Below are positions 1 to 5,949 of a stretch of 8,485 bases of DNA, piece by piece. How positions within the stretch are numbered: position 1 is the first letter of the stretch; each line of letters opens with the position of its first letter. Where the stretch lies: contig JBQCEN010000154.1 of assembly GCA_051960215.1 (NCBI GenBank), positions 1 through 8,485 on the forward strand, read 5' to 3'. Below the pieces are notes generated by a model that saw only the letters and a list, made by a program, of their open reading frames with translations, made no database searches and was not told the origin of the DNA. The stretch comes from Pararhizobium_B sp051960215. GTDB lineage: Bacteria > Pseudomonadota > Alphaproteobacteria > Rhizobiales > Rhizobiaceae. Made by a program: the position numbers and the translations under genes.

Positions 1-326
1 TGATCGCGGCGATGCTGACGATCATCGGCGCTACGACATCGCAGGCCGACCCGATCGAAGGCCACTGGAGGCTACCGAACGGCGTCAGGGCGCGTGTCAC
101 ACAATGTGCCACGGCTTACTGCGTCACGCTCGAGTCGGGCAGATTTTCCGGAACGCGGATCGGTCGTCTTCACCGGACGAAAAGCGGCTATGCCGGACGC
201 ATCGTCAATCCGAGGACCAACAAGAGCTACAATGGTAGAGGCCGCATCCAGGGGAATCGCCTGACGGTTCAGGGATGCGTGCTCGGCGGCATCATCTGTC
301 GCGGACAGACCTGGTACAGGCGCTGA
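1..326 (+). CDS. DUF2147-family secreted protein, 3' part (5' end outside window)
   Basis: The reading frame is open to the left edge (in-frame codons ATC GCG GCG precede the ATG at 12). Counted from that ATG it gives 104 residues, but only about 12 precede a likely signal-peptidase site (SQA before DPIEG), which is too short for a signal peptide, so the true start probably lies upstream of the window. The mature part fits DUF2147: an opening G-x-W (EGHWRLPNG), a middle G-R-I-x-(N/D)-P followed by K-S-Y, and a closing block GCVLGGIICRGQTWYRR. Four cysteines (C32, C37, C89, C96 from the ATG at 12) are typical of the family and may form disulfides in the periplasm. The biochemical role of DUF2147 proteins is not established. 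The gene ends in TGA and converges on the transferase gene, with a hairpin 12 bases after the stop. Confidence 0.8.
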   Translation, partial: IAAMLTIIGATTSQADPIEGHWRLPNGVRARVTQCATAYCVTLESGRFSGTRIGRLHRTKSGYAGRIVNPRTNKSYNGRGRIQGNRLTVQGCVLGGIICRGQTWYRR

Positions 327-338
327 ACCAGCGTCTCG

Positions 339-361
339 TCCGCCCGATTTGACCGGGCGGA
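339..361 (+). terminator. hairpin after the DUF2147 gene, probable terminator
   Basis: This is a perfect 8-bp stem, TCCGCCCG (339-346) with CGGGCGGA (354-361), and a 7-base loop (ATTTGAC). It starts 12 bases after the TGA of the DUF2147 gene and lies between convergent genes. The bases after the stem (CGGTCCTTAA) are only mildly T-rich, so it may be a weak intrinsic terminator or simply protect the 3' end of the RNA. Confidence 0.45.
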
Positions 362-396
362 CGGTCCTTAAATCCGCTACGCTTCGGATCGTCTCC

Positions 397-478
397 GCGT
401 TTGGTTGAATCGCGAAAACGATCTATGCTTCTTCGCGTTTTAGGACGGAAGACCGGTTCCGCTTTTCCTGGAAACGCT
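397..478. repeat. palindrome-rich intergenic block resembling a dispersed rhizobial repeat
   Basis: Non-coding block packed with inverted repeats. The ends are GCGTTT (397-402) and AAACGC (472-477). Inside are two alternative pairings of the same arms, CGCGAA (411-416) with TTCGCG (432-437), or AAAACG (415-420) with CGTTTT (436-441). There is also a GGAA/TTCC arm pair (447-450, 457-460) around ACCGGT, and TTTCC-T-GGAAA (464-474). Read on the minus strand, the order GCGTTTCC, GGAAAAGCGGAACCGG, CCTAAAACGCG, GCGATTCAA resembles intergenic repeats I recall from Rhizobiales genomes. That likeness is from memory and only one copy is visible here. The block abuts the TAA stop of the transferase gene at 479-481. 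Confidence 0.45.
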
Positions 479-1177
479 TTAGCGGGCGCGCTGGCCGAAG
501 AGGACATTCTGGGCGTCCTTGTCGTCGGCGAGGTTGGAGCGGCGGTCCTGGCCGAGCGCCATTCCCTTGACGACGGCCGGGCGCGCCATCACCGTCTCGA
601 ACCAGCGCTTCAGGTGCGGGAAGTCCTCGATGTCCTGGCCCTGGTTCTTGTAGGGCTTGATCCAGCCGACCGACGCCATGTCGGCGATCGAATAGTCGCC
701 GGCGATGAACTCCCGGTCTGCGAGACGCTTGTTCAGCACGCCATAGAGGCGGTTGACCTCGTTCGTGTAGCGCTCGATGCCGTAGGGGATCTTTTCCGGC
801 GCGTAGTTGCGGAAGTGGTGCGCCTGGCCGGCCATCGGCCCGAGGCCGCCCATCTGCCAGAACAGCCACTGGTCGACCTCGACGCGGCCCCGCTCGTCGG
901 CCGGGTAGAACTTCCCCGTCTTGCGGCCGAGGTACTGCAGGATGGCCCCCGATTCGAAGACCGAGATCGGCTTCCCGCCCGGCCCGTCCGGATCGACGAT
1001 CGCGGGCATCCGGTTGTTCGGCGAGATGCTCAGGAAGTCGGGCTTGAACTGCTCGCCCTTGCCGATGTCGACGAAGCGGACCTCGTAAGGCAGGCCTGTC
1101 TCCTCGAGCATGATCGAGATCTTCCAGCCATTCGGGGTCGGCCAGTAGTAAAGTTCAATGGGATAACTGCTTGCCAC
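479..1177 (-). CDS. yfcG: YfcG-like glutathione S-transferase (disulfide-bond oxidoreductase type)
   Basis: A 232-residue cytosolic glutathione S-transferase. Residues about 1-87 form the thioredoxin-like N-terminal domain, with TPNGWKI (14-20), SPNNRMPAI (52-60, carrying the cis-proline) and ESGAIL (75-80), which bind glutathione. The rest is the all-helical C-terminal domain, with QWLFWQMGGLGPM (103-115) and NYSIAD-like DYSIAD (161-166). This motif set closely follows E. coli YfcG, which reduces disulfides using glutathione without a catalytic cysteine. Consistently, this protein contains no cysteine; the TPN threonine and asparagine are the likely active-site residues. The chosen start is a GTG: GGAG lies 8 bases before it, and the next codons match the family N terminus. 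No in-frame ATG is near, and the open frame upstream is GC-rich noise. It stands alone, with no visible operon partner. The exact substrate is unknown. Confidence 0.9.
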   Translation of the reverse strand: MASSYPIELYYWPTPNGWKISIMLEETGLPYEVRFVDIGKGEQFKPDFLSISPNNRMPAIVDPDGPGGKPISVFESGAILQYLGRKTGKFYPADERGRVEVDQWLFWQMGGLGPMAGQAHHFRNYAPEKIPYGIERYTNEVNRLYGVLNKRLADREFIAGDYSIADMASVGWIKPYKNQGQDIEDFPHLKRWFETVMARPAVVKGMALGQDRRSNLADDKDAQNVLFGQRAR

Positions 1178-1205
1178 GTCTTTATCTCCGTCCAAGTTCG
1201 CTTCA

Positions 1206-1233
1206 CACATAAGGGACGGACGCGACAAGGCAA
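1206..1233 (-). promoter_or_regulatory. candidate promoter of the glutathione S-transferase gene
   Basis: On the minus strand, TTGCCT (1228-1233) and TATGTG (1206-1211) are separated by 16 bp. This would start transcription about 20 bases before the GTG, leaving room for the GGAG ribosome binding site. The match is moderate and rests on pattern only. Confidence 0.3.
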
Positions 1234-1375
1234 GCGCCGCGGCAGCCTGGGAGGGCCTCCTGAAAATGAACGTATTTGAACGGTAGGTGAACGGCCGGAT
1301 CAGGGGTGGTTCAGGGACGGAATGGCAAAACAGGCACCAACGAAACATGAGGCACGCCGAAGCCGGAGATACCCG

Positions 1376-1507
1376 ATGAACACGTTGGCCATCCGCTTCA
1401 CCATTTTCAGCCTTCTGATCGTCGCTTTCGCGGTCGGACTGGCTCTGGCGGTGGTCCACGAAAACCGCTCGGTCGGCCTCTATCAGACTGGTGTCGTCTT
1501 CCGCTGA
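1376..1507 (+). CDS. small single-pass membrane protein, 43 residues, unknown function
   Basis: This short gene encodes 43 residues. It has a short N-terminal segment with one arginine (MNTLAIR), then one strongly hydrophobic stretch at about residues 8-27 (FTIFSLLIVAF through LALAVV), then a polar tail (HENRS) ending in GVVFR. This predicts one membrane helix. The ATG at 1376 is chosen because GGAG (1365-1368) sits 7 bases before it. An in-frame ATG at 1322 would add 18 basic residues but has only a weaker GGACGGA sequence close to it. The gene lies 42 bases upstream of a second tiny membrane-protein gene, so the two may be co-transcribed. I do not recognise a family. Confidence 0.55.
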   Translation: MNTLAIRFTIFSLLIVAFAVGLALAVVHENRSVGLYQTGVVFR

Positions 1508-1549
1508 TCGATTGACCTCGCGCATGGGCGACGCCGGAAAGGCCGAACC

Positions 1550-1720
1550 ATGCTCGTCTTCTTCCGAAACACGTTCTGGACCGCGCTGCGCATGGCGGTC
1601 GTCGCCACCGTCTTCGTCGGCCCGGTCGCAGCCTTCGCGATGGCAAATGCCGATCCAGCCTCGATCGGCGGGCGTGGCGTCGGTTTCATCCTGCTCATGG
1701 CCTTGCAGCGGGTCGGCTGA
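1550..1720 (+). CDS. small hydrophobic membrane protein, 56 residues, unknown function
   Basis: ATG at 1550 to TGA at 1718-1720 encodes 56 residues. The start has a strong purine-rich binding site, GGAAAGG (1535-1541), 8 bases upstream. The protein has a hydrophobic helix at about residues 11-31 (from TALRMAVVATVFVG to AAFAM), a polar glycine-rich turn (NADPASIGGRG) and a second short hydrophobic stretch, GFILLMAL (45-52), so it may be a hairpin in the membrane. Alternatively the first segment with AFAMA could act as a signal peptide, leaving a very short mature part. It follows the 43-residue gene on the same strand by 42 bases and ends 43 bases before amn. No family is recognised. The larger overlapping frame at 1491-1757 has no such composition and is a shadow. 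Confidence 0.55.
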   Translation: MLVFFRNTFWTALRMAVVATVFVGPVAAFAMANADPASIGGRGVGFILLMALQRVG

Positions 1721-1730
1721 GGCCTGTCGT

Positions 1731-1758
1731 TTGCTTGTCTTCGAGGCTCGACTATAAT
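1731..1758 (+). promoter_or_regulatory. amn promoter with perfect -10 box
   Basis: TTGCTT (1731-1736) and TATAAT (1753-1758) are separated by 16 bp. The -10 box is a perfect consensus, which is uncommon in such GC-rich DNA. The expected transcription start, 6 bases past the box, falls on A1764, the first base of the amn start codon, implying a leaderless mRNA. Confidence 0.6.
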
Positions 1759-1763
1759 GGTGC

Positions 1764-3260
1764 ATGGACCAGCGAATCTCTGAAGAAGCCCGCGTCACCA
1801 CCGTCCTTCCCGAGCCGGCGAAGGCGAAATCGTTCACCGATGCCAAGCGCGCCGTCGACGCGCTGGAGGCGCTCTACCGGCGCAACACCGCGTTCCTGAT
1901 CGACAAGTTCAAGGCGCTGAAGGACGGCGTGCCACCGGGCGTGCGCTACCGCGCCTTCTATCCGCAGATCAGCGTCACGACAGCCTCCTTCGGCCACGTC
2001 GACTCACGCCTCTCCTATGGGCATGTCTCGCAACCCGGGACCTATGCGACGACGATCACGCGGCCGTCGCTCTTCCGCGACTACCTCGAGGACCAATGCG
2101 CGCTGCTCCTGCGCAATCACAACGTGCCGATCACCGTCTCTGAATCGCAGACGCCGATCCCGCTGCACTTCGCCTTCGACGAGGGGGCGCATGTGGAGGC
2201 GGCGGTCGCCGAGCGGCTGACGGTGCCGCTTCGCGATCTCTTCGACACGCCCGACCTGACGACGACGGACGACGAGATCGCCAACGGCACCTATGAGCCG
2301 GGACCCGGCGAGCCCTTCGCGCTTGCGCCCTTCACCGCGCAGCGCATCGACTATTCGCTGGCGCGGCTCGCGCACTATACGGCGACGAGCGCGCACCATT
2401 TCCAGAACTTCGTGCTCTTCACGAACTACCAGTTCTACGTCGACGAGTTCTGCGCGCTTGCCCGGCGGATGATGGCCGAGGGTGGCGGCGGCTACGAAGC
2501 CTTCGTCGAACCGGGCAACATCGAGACGCCGGCCGGCTCGCCCGGGACGGCAAGCGGGATCGGGCGGCTGCCGCAGATGCCGGCCTATCACCTGACGAAG
2601 CCGGACCATGGCGGCATCACCATGATCAACATCGGCGTCGGGCCGTCGAACGCGAAGACGATCACGGACCACGTCGCGGTGCTGCGCCCGCATGCCTGGC
2701 TGATGCTCGGCCACTGCGCCGGCCTGCGCAACAGCCAGGCGCTCGGCGACTATGTCCTCGCGCACGCCTATGTGCGCGAGGATCACGTGCTCGACGACGA
2801 CCTGCCGGTCTGGGTGCCGATCCCGGCGCTTGCCGAGATCCAGGTGGCGCTGCAGCAGGCGGTCGCCGAGGTCACCGGCTATGAGGGCTACGACCTGAAA
2901 CGGATCATGCGGACCGGTACGGTCGCGACGATCGACAACCGGAACTGGGAGCTGCGCGACCAGCGGGGGCCGGTCCAGCGCCTCTCGCAGTCGCGCGCGC
3001 ACGCGCGCGACATGGAAAAGGCGACGAACGCGGCGAACGGCATCCGCGTCCCCGTGCCCTACGGAACGCTGCTCTGCGTTTCCGACAAGCCGCTCCACGG
3101 CGAGCTGAAGCTGCCGGGCATGGCGACCGCCTTCTATCGCACGCAGGTCAGCCAGCACCTCGAGATCGGGTTGAAGGCGCTCCAGAAGCTCGCCGCCATG
3201 CCGCCGGAGCGGCTGCATTCGCGCAAGCTCAGGAGCTTCTTCGAGACGGCGTTCCAGTAG
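1764..3260 (+). CDS. amn: AMP nucleosidase
   Basis: A 498-residue cytosolic enzyme that splits AMP into adenine and ribose 5-phosphate and helps set the purine nucleotide balance. E. coli Amn has 484 residues and matches from end to end. The N-terminal Amn-specific domain (about 25-185) includes GTYATTITRPSLFR (92-105). The C-terminal half is a nucleoside-phosphorylase-type catalytic domain, with IGVGPSNAKT (290-299), GHCAGLR (316-322), DDHVLD-like EDHVLDDDLP, TGTVATIDNRNWEL (384-397), the ribose-binding DMEKAT (416-421) and SDKPLHGE (440-447), whose aspartate is the likely catalytic acid. The C terminus RLHSRKLR is also typical. There is no ribosome binding site before the ATG; a TATAAT box ends 5 bases upstream of it, so the message is probably leaderless. 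The 3' end overlaps the convergent lipid kinase gene by 32 bp. Confidence 0.96.
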   Translation: MDQRISEEARVTTVLPEPAKAKSFTDAKRAVDALEALYRRNTAFLIDKFKALKDGVPPGVRYRAFYPQISVTTASFGHVDSRLSYGHVSQPGTYATTITRPSLFRDYLEDQCALLLRNHNVPITVSESQTPIPLHFAFDEGAHVEAAVAERLTVPLRDLFDTPDLTTTDDEIANGTYEPGPGEPFALAPFTAQRIDYSLARLAHYTATSAHHFQNFVLFTNYQFYVDEFCALARRMMAEGGGGYEAFVEPGNIETPAGSPGTASGIGRLPQMPAYHLTKPDHGGITMINIGVGPSNAKTITDHVAVLRPHAWLMLGHCAGLRNSQALGDYVLAHAYVREDHVLDDDLPVWVPIPALAEIQVALQQAVAEVTGYEGYDLKRIMRTGTVATIDNRNWELRDQRGPVQRLSQSRAHARDMEKATNAANGIRVPVPYGTLLCVSDKPLHGELKLPGMATAFYRTQVSQHLEIGLKALQKLAAMPPERLHSRKLRSFFETAFQ

Positions 3261-4173
3261 CCGCTTCGCCGGCGGGCGTGGCCGGAGCCAGCACCTTGAG
3301 CTCGCCCGCATGCAGCCGGATGCTGACCTCCGGCTCGAGCGGCAGGAGCTCACCGTCCATCACGGCGTTCGCCCGCCGCGACAGCCGCGGGAAGCGCAGC
3401 ACGACGTGCGTCGCGCCGCGCTCGCTGACGACCTCGCTCTCCTTCAGCTTGCCGCGCAGGATGTCGAAGACGAGGTGCGCGACGCTGCCGGGCGTCATGG
3501 CACCGGCGATGTAGATGCCGAGCTCGCCGCCGCTCAGGCTTTCCGCGAAGAGCAGCGGGTCCGCGCCGAAGTGGTTGTTGGAGATCGAGATCGCCGATGT
3601 CCGCGCCTTCTCCTCGACGCCATTGACCTCGCAGATCGCCGTGAAGACCGGCGGGTCGAACATCACGTTGAAGGCGGCGCGCACGCTGGCGCGCATCTTC
3701 CCGAGGCGGGAGCTGAAGCGGTAGGAGTTGCGCAGTCGCACCATGCGGGCGTGCAGACCGACGGAATACTGGTGGATATAGGCGCGGCCGTTGGCGCTGG
3801 CGATGTCGGCGTTCCTGACCGTGCCGGCGGCCAGCACCTCGAGCACCTCCTCGACGTCGAGCGGCAGCTTCAGCGAGCGCGCGAAGAGGTTCATGGTGCC
3901 CGCCGGGACGACGCCGAGCGGCATGCCCTCCTTCCAGCAGATGCCGGCGGCCGTGGAAATCGTCCCGTCGCCGCCGCCGGCGATGATTGCGTCGAGGTCG
4001 CCGCGGCCGGCGGCCTCGGCAAGCGCCGACTCGACCTCCCGCCCTTCGACGATGGCACAGGAGAAATCGTGTCCATGCGCCTCGAAGACTTCGGTGGCGC
4101 GACGGCAGTAGGCTTCCATGTCCATCGTGCGGAAGGTGCCGCCGTCCCGGTTGAAGACCGCCTGGATTCTCAT
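3229..4173 (-). CDS. diacylglycerol kinase family lipid kinase (YegS/DagK type)
   Basis: A 314-residue protein of the soluble bacterial lipid kinase family, which phosphorylates diacylglycerol or similar lipids with ATP at the inner membrane surface. The DAGK catalytic domain (about 1-130) contains the nucleotide-binding GGGDGT (66-71) and the following PAGTMNLFAR (90-99). The C-terminal beta-rich lipid-binding half contains SISNNHFGADPL and the conserved DGE in AVMDGELLPLEPEV. About 300 residues is normal for the family. The ATG at 4173 is preceded by AAGGGA with a 7- to 8-base gap. The N terminus begins in the usual way (IQAVFNRDGGT), where many relatives have NP.SG. The true lipid substrate cannot be read from the sequence. 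The gene ends inside amn (32-bp convergent overlap) and diverges from mgtE. Confidence 0.9.
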   Translation of the reverse strand: MRIQAVFNRDGGTFRTMDMEAYCRRATEVFEAHGHDFSCAIVEGREVESALAEAAGRGDLDAIIAGGGDGTISTAAGICWKEGMPLGVVPAGTMNLFARSLKLPLDVEEVLEVLAAGTVRNADIASANGRAYIHQYSVGLHARMVRLRNSYRFSSRLGKMRASVRAAFNVMFDPPVFTAICEVNGVEEKARTSAISISNNHFGADPLLFAESLSGGELGIYIAGAMTPGSVAHLVFDILRGKLKESEVVSERGATHVVLRFPRLSRRANAVMDGELLPLEPEVSIRLHAGELKVLAPATPAGEAATGTPSRRSS

Positions 4174-4225
4174 CGCACCGTCCCTTCTTCAGCGGCGTCC
4201 GCACGGGGAGCCGTCGTTGCGACGC

Positions 4226-4256
4226 ACTATAGATGATTTGCGTCCGCAGGCGTTAA
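4226..4256 (-). promoter_or_regulatory. candidate promoter of the lipid kinase gene
   Basis: On the minus strand a good -10 box, TATAGT (4226-4231), lies 53 bases before the kinase ATG. The best -35 candidate, TTAACG (4251-4256), is 19 bp away, slightly too far. A small perfect hairpin (CGTCG-TTG-CGACG, 4212-4224) would lie in the resulting leader. Confidence 0.35.
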
Positions 4257-4345
4257 CAGAGCCGGACGCGCCGCGGTGCCAGCCGCAGGAGCCGCGACAT
4301 GCTGCCGCGCTGCCGTCGCCGCCTGTTGGCGAGCGCGCAATGACG

Positions 4346-4378
4346 TTGACTTTTTCCGCGTCCGGGAACACCTATCTG
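4346..4378 (+). promoter_or_regulatory. possible mgtE promoter region
   Basis: TTGACT (4346-4351) is a near-perfect -35 box followed by a T-run. The nearest -10-like hexamer, TATCTG (4373-4378), is 21 bp away, which is too long, and the hexamer at the ideal 17-bp distance (CACCTA, 4369-4374) is weak. If used, transcription would start near 4384 and leave an mRNA leader of about 165 bases before mgtE. The rest of the gap from 4174 shows no gene. Confidence 0.3.
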
Positions 4379-4434
4379 CCACTGCGGGCGTCGCGAGAGA
4401 CATCCGCATCCGATCAACGGAGCTTCCGAGCACA

Positions 4435-4491
4435 ATGCCAAGCGACAGCGACAGTCGATTGTCCTTGCCGTCCGCAGTCCGCGCGCTCTGA
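4435..4491 (+). CDS. possible 18-codon leader ORF upstream of mgtE
   Basis: ATG at 4435 to TGA at 4489-4491 would encode MPSDSDSRLSLPSAVRAL. A GGAG (4419-4422) lies 12 bases upstream, rather far. It sits wholly inside the predicted mgtE leader and ends 10 bases before a stem that can cover the mgtE ribosome binding site. Translated leader ORFs that sense Mg2+ are known for enterobacterial mgtA and mgtCBR, but there is no sequence likeness here. The ORF could be chance. Confidence 0.2.
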   Translation: MPSDSDSRLSLPSAVRAL

Positions 4492-4501
4492 TCCTTCGAT
4501 C

Positions 4502-4549
4502 GGCTTGCCCGCGACCTGCCTGGACGGCGGATCGACGGAAAGGCAAGCC
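4502..4549 (+). promoter_or_regulatory. mgtE: stem able to hide the mgtE ribosome binding site
   Basis: GGCTTGCC (4502-4509) is a perfect 8-bp complement of GGCAAGCC (4542-4549), the bases directly before the mgtE ATG. The 3' arm takes in the last two G of the ribosome binding site GGAAAGG (4537-4543), so folding should lower translation. Competing partners exist: CTTGCC plus TCCG (4464-4474) can pair with CGGA plus GGCAAG (4536-4547); TCGATC (4496-4501) with GATCGA (4530-4535); and GCCGTCC (4467-4473) with GGACGGC (4522-4528). No known riboswitch class is recognised. Confidence 0.35.
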
Positions 4550-5917
4550 ATGAACTTTCCCCTCACCTCCCTTGGGGCCAGCCTCGCCCTGCCGATGGGC
4601 AAGGGGCCGGCCGCGACGGTCGCCGACCGGGTCGAGCGGCTGAACCGTCTCGACGTCGCGAGCGCGGCGAAGGCGCTGGCGAAGATGCCGCTCGAAGACG
4701 CCGCGCGCGTTCTCAACCGGCCGGAGCTTTCCGCGAGCCCTGCCATCGTCGCGGCGATGCCGACGGCGAAGGCGGCGCGACTGCTCGATGCTGCGGCCAA
4801 CGACCGCGTGGCCGACATCCTCGCCGAGATCGCCGAGCCGGTGCGCTCCGCGCTCCTCGGCGCCCTCGAGGTCGGCACGCGGCTCGCCGTCGAGCGCCTG
4901 ATGCACTACCCGCCGCGCACCGTCGGCAGCATCATGACGACGGAGTTCGTGGGCGTGCCCGCCGACTGGACGGTGGCGCAGGCGATCGAGCACGTACGGT
5001 CGGTCGAGCGCTCGCGCGAGACGGTCTATGCGATCTACGTGACCGACCCGCAGAGCCACGCGCTGACGCGGGTCGTGACGCTGCGCCGGCTGATCATGGG
5101 AGCGCCGGAAGCCTCGATCCTCTCCGTCGCGCAGCAGTCCGCGCCGGTCACGGCGGATCCGTTCATGCCGCAGGAGGAAGTGGCCCACCTCATCCGCAAG
5201 CACGACCTGCTCGCCCTTCCCGTCGTGGACATGACGCAGCAGATCCTCGGGATCGTCACCGTCGACGACGTGATCGACACGATGATCGCGGATTCGACCG
5301 AGGACGTGCAGAAGTTCGGCGGCATGGAAGCGCTCGGCAAGCCCTACATGCAGATCGGCCTCGGCGGCATGATCCGCAAGCGCGCCGGCTGGCTCGCCGC
5401 GCTCTTCCTCGGCGAGATGCTGACGGCGAGCGCCATGCAATATTTCCAGAGCGAACTCGAGAAGGCGCTGGTCCTGACGCTCTTCATCCCGCTGATCATG
5501 AGCTCGGGCGGCAACTCCGGTTCCCAGGCGACCTCGCTCCTGATCCGGGAGCTGGCGCTCGGCCAGGTGAAGCTTTCCGACTGGTGGCGGGTGGCGCTGC
5601 GCGAGTTGCCGGCCGGCCTGTCGCTCGGGCTGATCCTCGGGCTGATCGGCGTGTTGCGCATCACGGTCTGGCAGACGAGCGGGCTCTACGATTACGGGCC
5701 GCACTGGATGCTGCTCGCGGCCACGGTCTGCGCCGCGCTCACGGGCATCGTCACCTTCGGCTCGCTCGCCGGCTCGATGCTGCCCTTCGTGCTGCAGAAG
5801 CTCGGCTTCGACCCGGCCAGCGCCTCGGCGCCCTTCGTCGCAACCCTCGTCGACGTCAGCGGACTGGTGATCTACTTCTCCGTGGCGCTCATGATCCTGC
5901 ACGGGACGTTGCTTTGA
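4550..5917 (+). CDS. mgtE: magnesium transporter MgtE
   Basis: A 455-residue inner-membrane Mg2+ channel/transporter, the usual length for the family. Domains in order: an all-helical MgtE N domain (about 25-125); two CBS domains (about 126-185 and 196-255) that bind Mg2+ and close the pore when internal Mg2+ is high; a connecting helix (about 256-278); and five membrane helices (about 279-300, 305-325, 350-370, 387-412, 430-452). The family signature SSGGNSGSQATS (318-329) and the pore aspartate in TLVDVSG (D435, equivalent to the ion-binding Asp of Thermus MgtE) are present. The ATG at 4550 is chosen because GGAAAGG ends 6 bases upstream and the family N terminus fits; the open frame continues to 4118 only because of GC-rich DNA. 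The leader may regulate translation (see the stem at 4502-4549). Confidence 0.95.
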   Translation: MNFPLTSLGASLALPMGKGPAATVADRVERLNRLDVASAAKALAKMPLEDAARVLNRPELSASPAIVAAMPTAKAARLLDAAANDRVADILAEIAEPVRSALLGALEVGTRLAVERLMHYPPRTVGSIMTTEFVGVPADWTVAQAIEHVRSVERSRETVYAIYVTDPQSHALTRVVTLRRLIMGAPEASILSVAQQSAPVTADPFMPQEEVAHLIRKHDLLALPVVDMTQQILGIVTVDDVIDTMIADSTEDVQKFGGMEALGKPYMQIGLGGMIRKRAGWLAALFLGEMLTASAMQYFQSELEKALVLTLFIPLIMSSGGNSGSQATSLLIRELALGQVKLSDWWRVALRELPAGLSLGLILGLIGVLRITVWQTSGLYDYGPHWMLLAATVCAALTGIVTFGSLAGSMLPFVLQKLGFDPASASAPFVATLVDVSGLVIYFSVALMILHGTLL

Positions 5918-5927
5918 GGAGCATCAG

Positions 5928-5949
5928 CGGCAGGTGCGCATTGCTGCCG
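5928..5949 (+). terminator. weak hairpin after mgtE
   Basis: CGGCAG (5928-5933) pairs with CTGCCG (5944-5949) around a 10-base loop, 10 bases after the mgtE TGA. No T-run follows, and the hairpin overlaps the candidate vapB -35 box, so terminator function is doubtful. Confidence 0.2.

Noticed and set aside
1178..1846. Upstream extension of the transferase frame on the minus strand
   Set aside because: The extension shows no family similarity, runs antisense to the amn start and the small membrane genes, and the GTG at 1177 has a clear ribosome binding site.
4118..4549. Upstream extension of the mgtE frame
   Set aside because: It overlaps the start of the divergent kinase gene, has no MgtE similarity, and would make the protein about 144 residues too long; the ATG at 4550 has a good ribosome binding site.
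4174..4549. M-box (ykoK) Mg2+ riboswitch before mgtE
   Set aside because: I do not see its conserved core; M-boxes are mainly from Gram-positive bacteria. The leader is described only as having competing stems.
4253..5902. A 549-codon minus-strand open frame opposite mgtE
   Set aside because: It is a shadow of mgtE, extremely rich in R, H, D and E with no recognisable fold, as expected for antisense GC-rich DNA.
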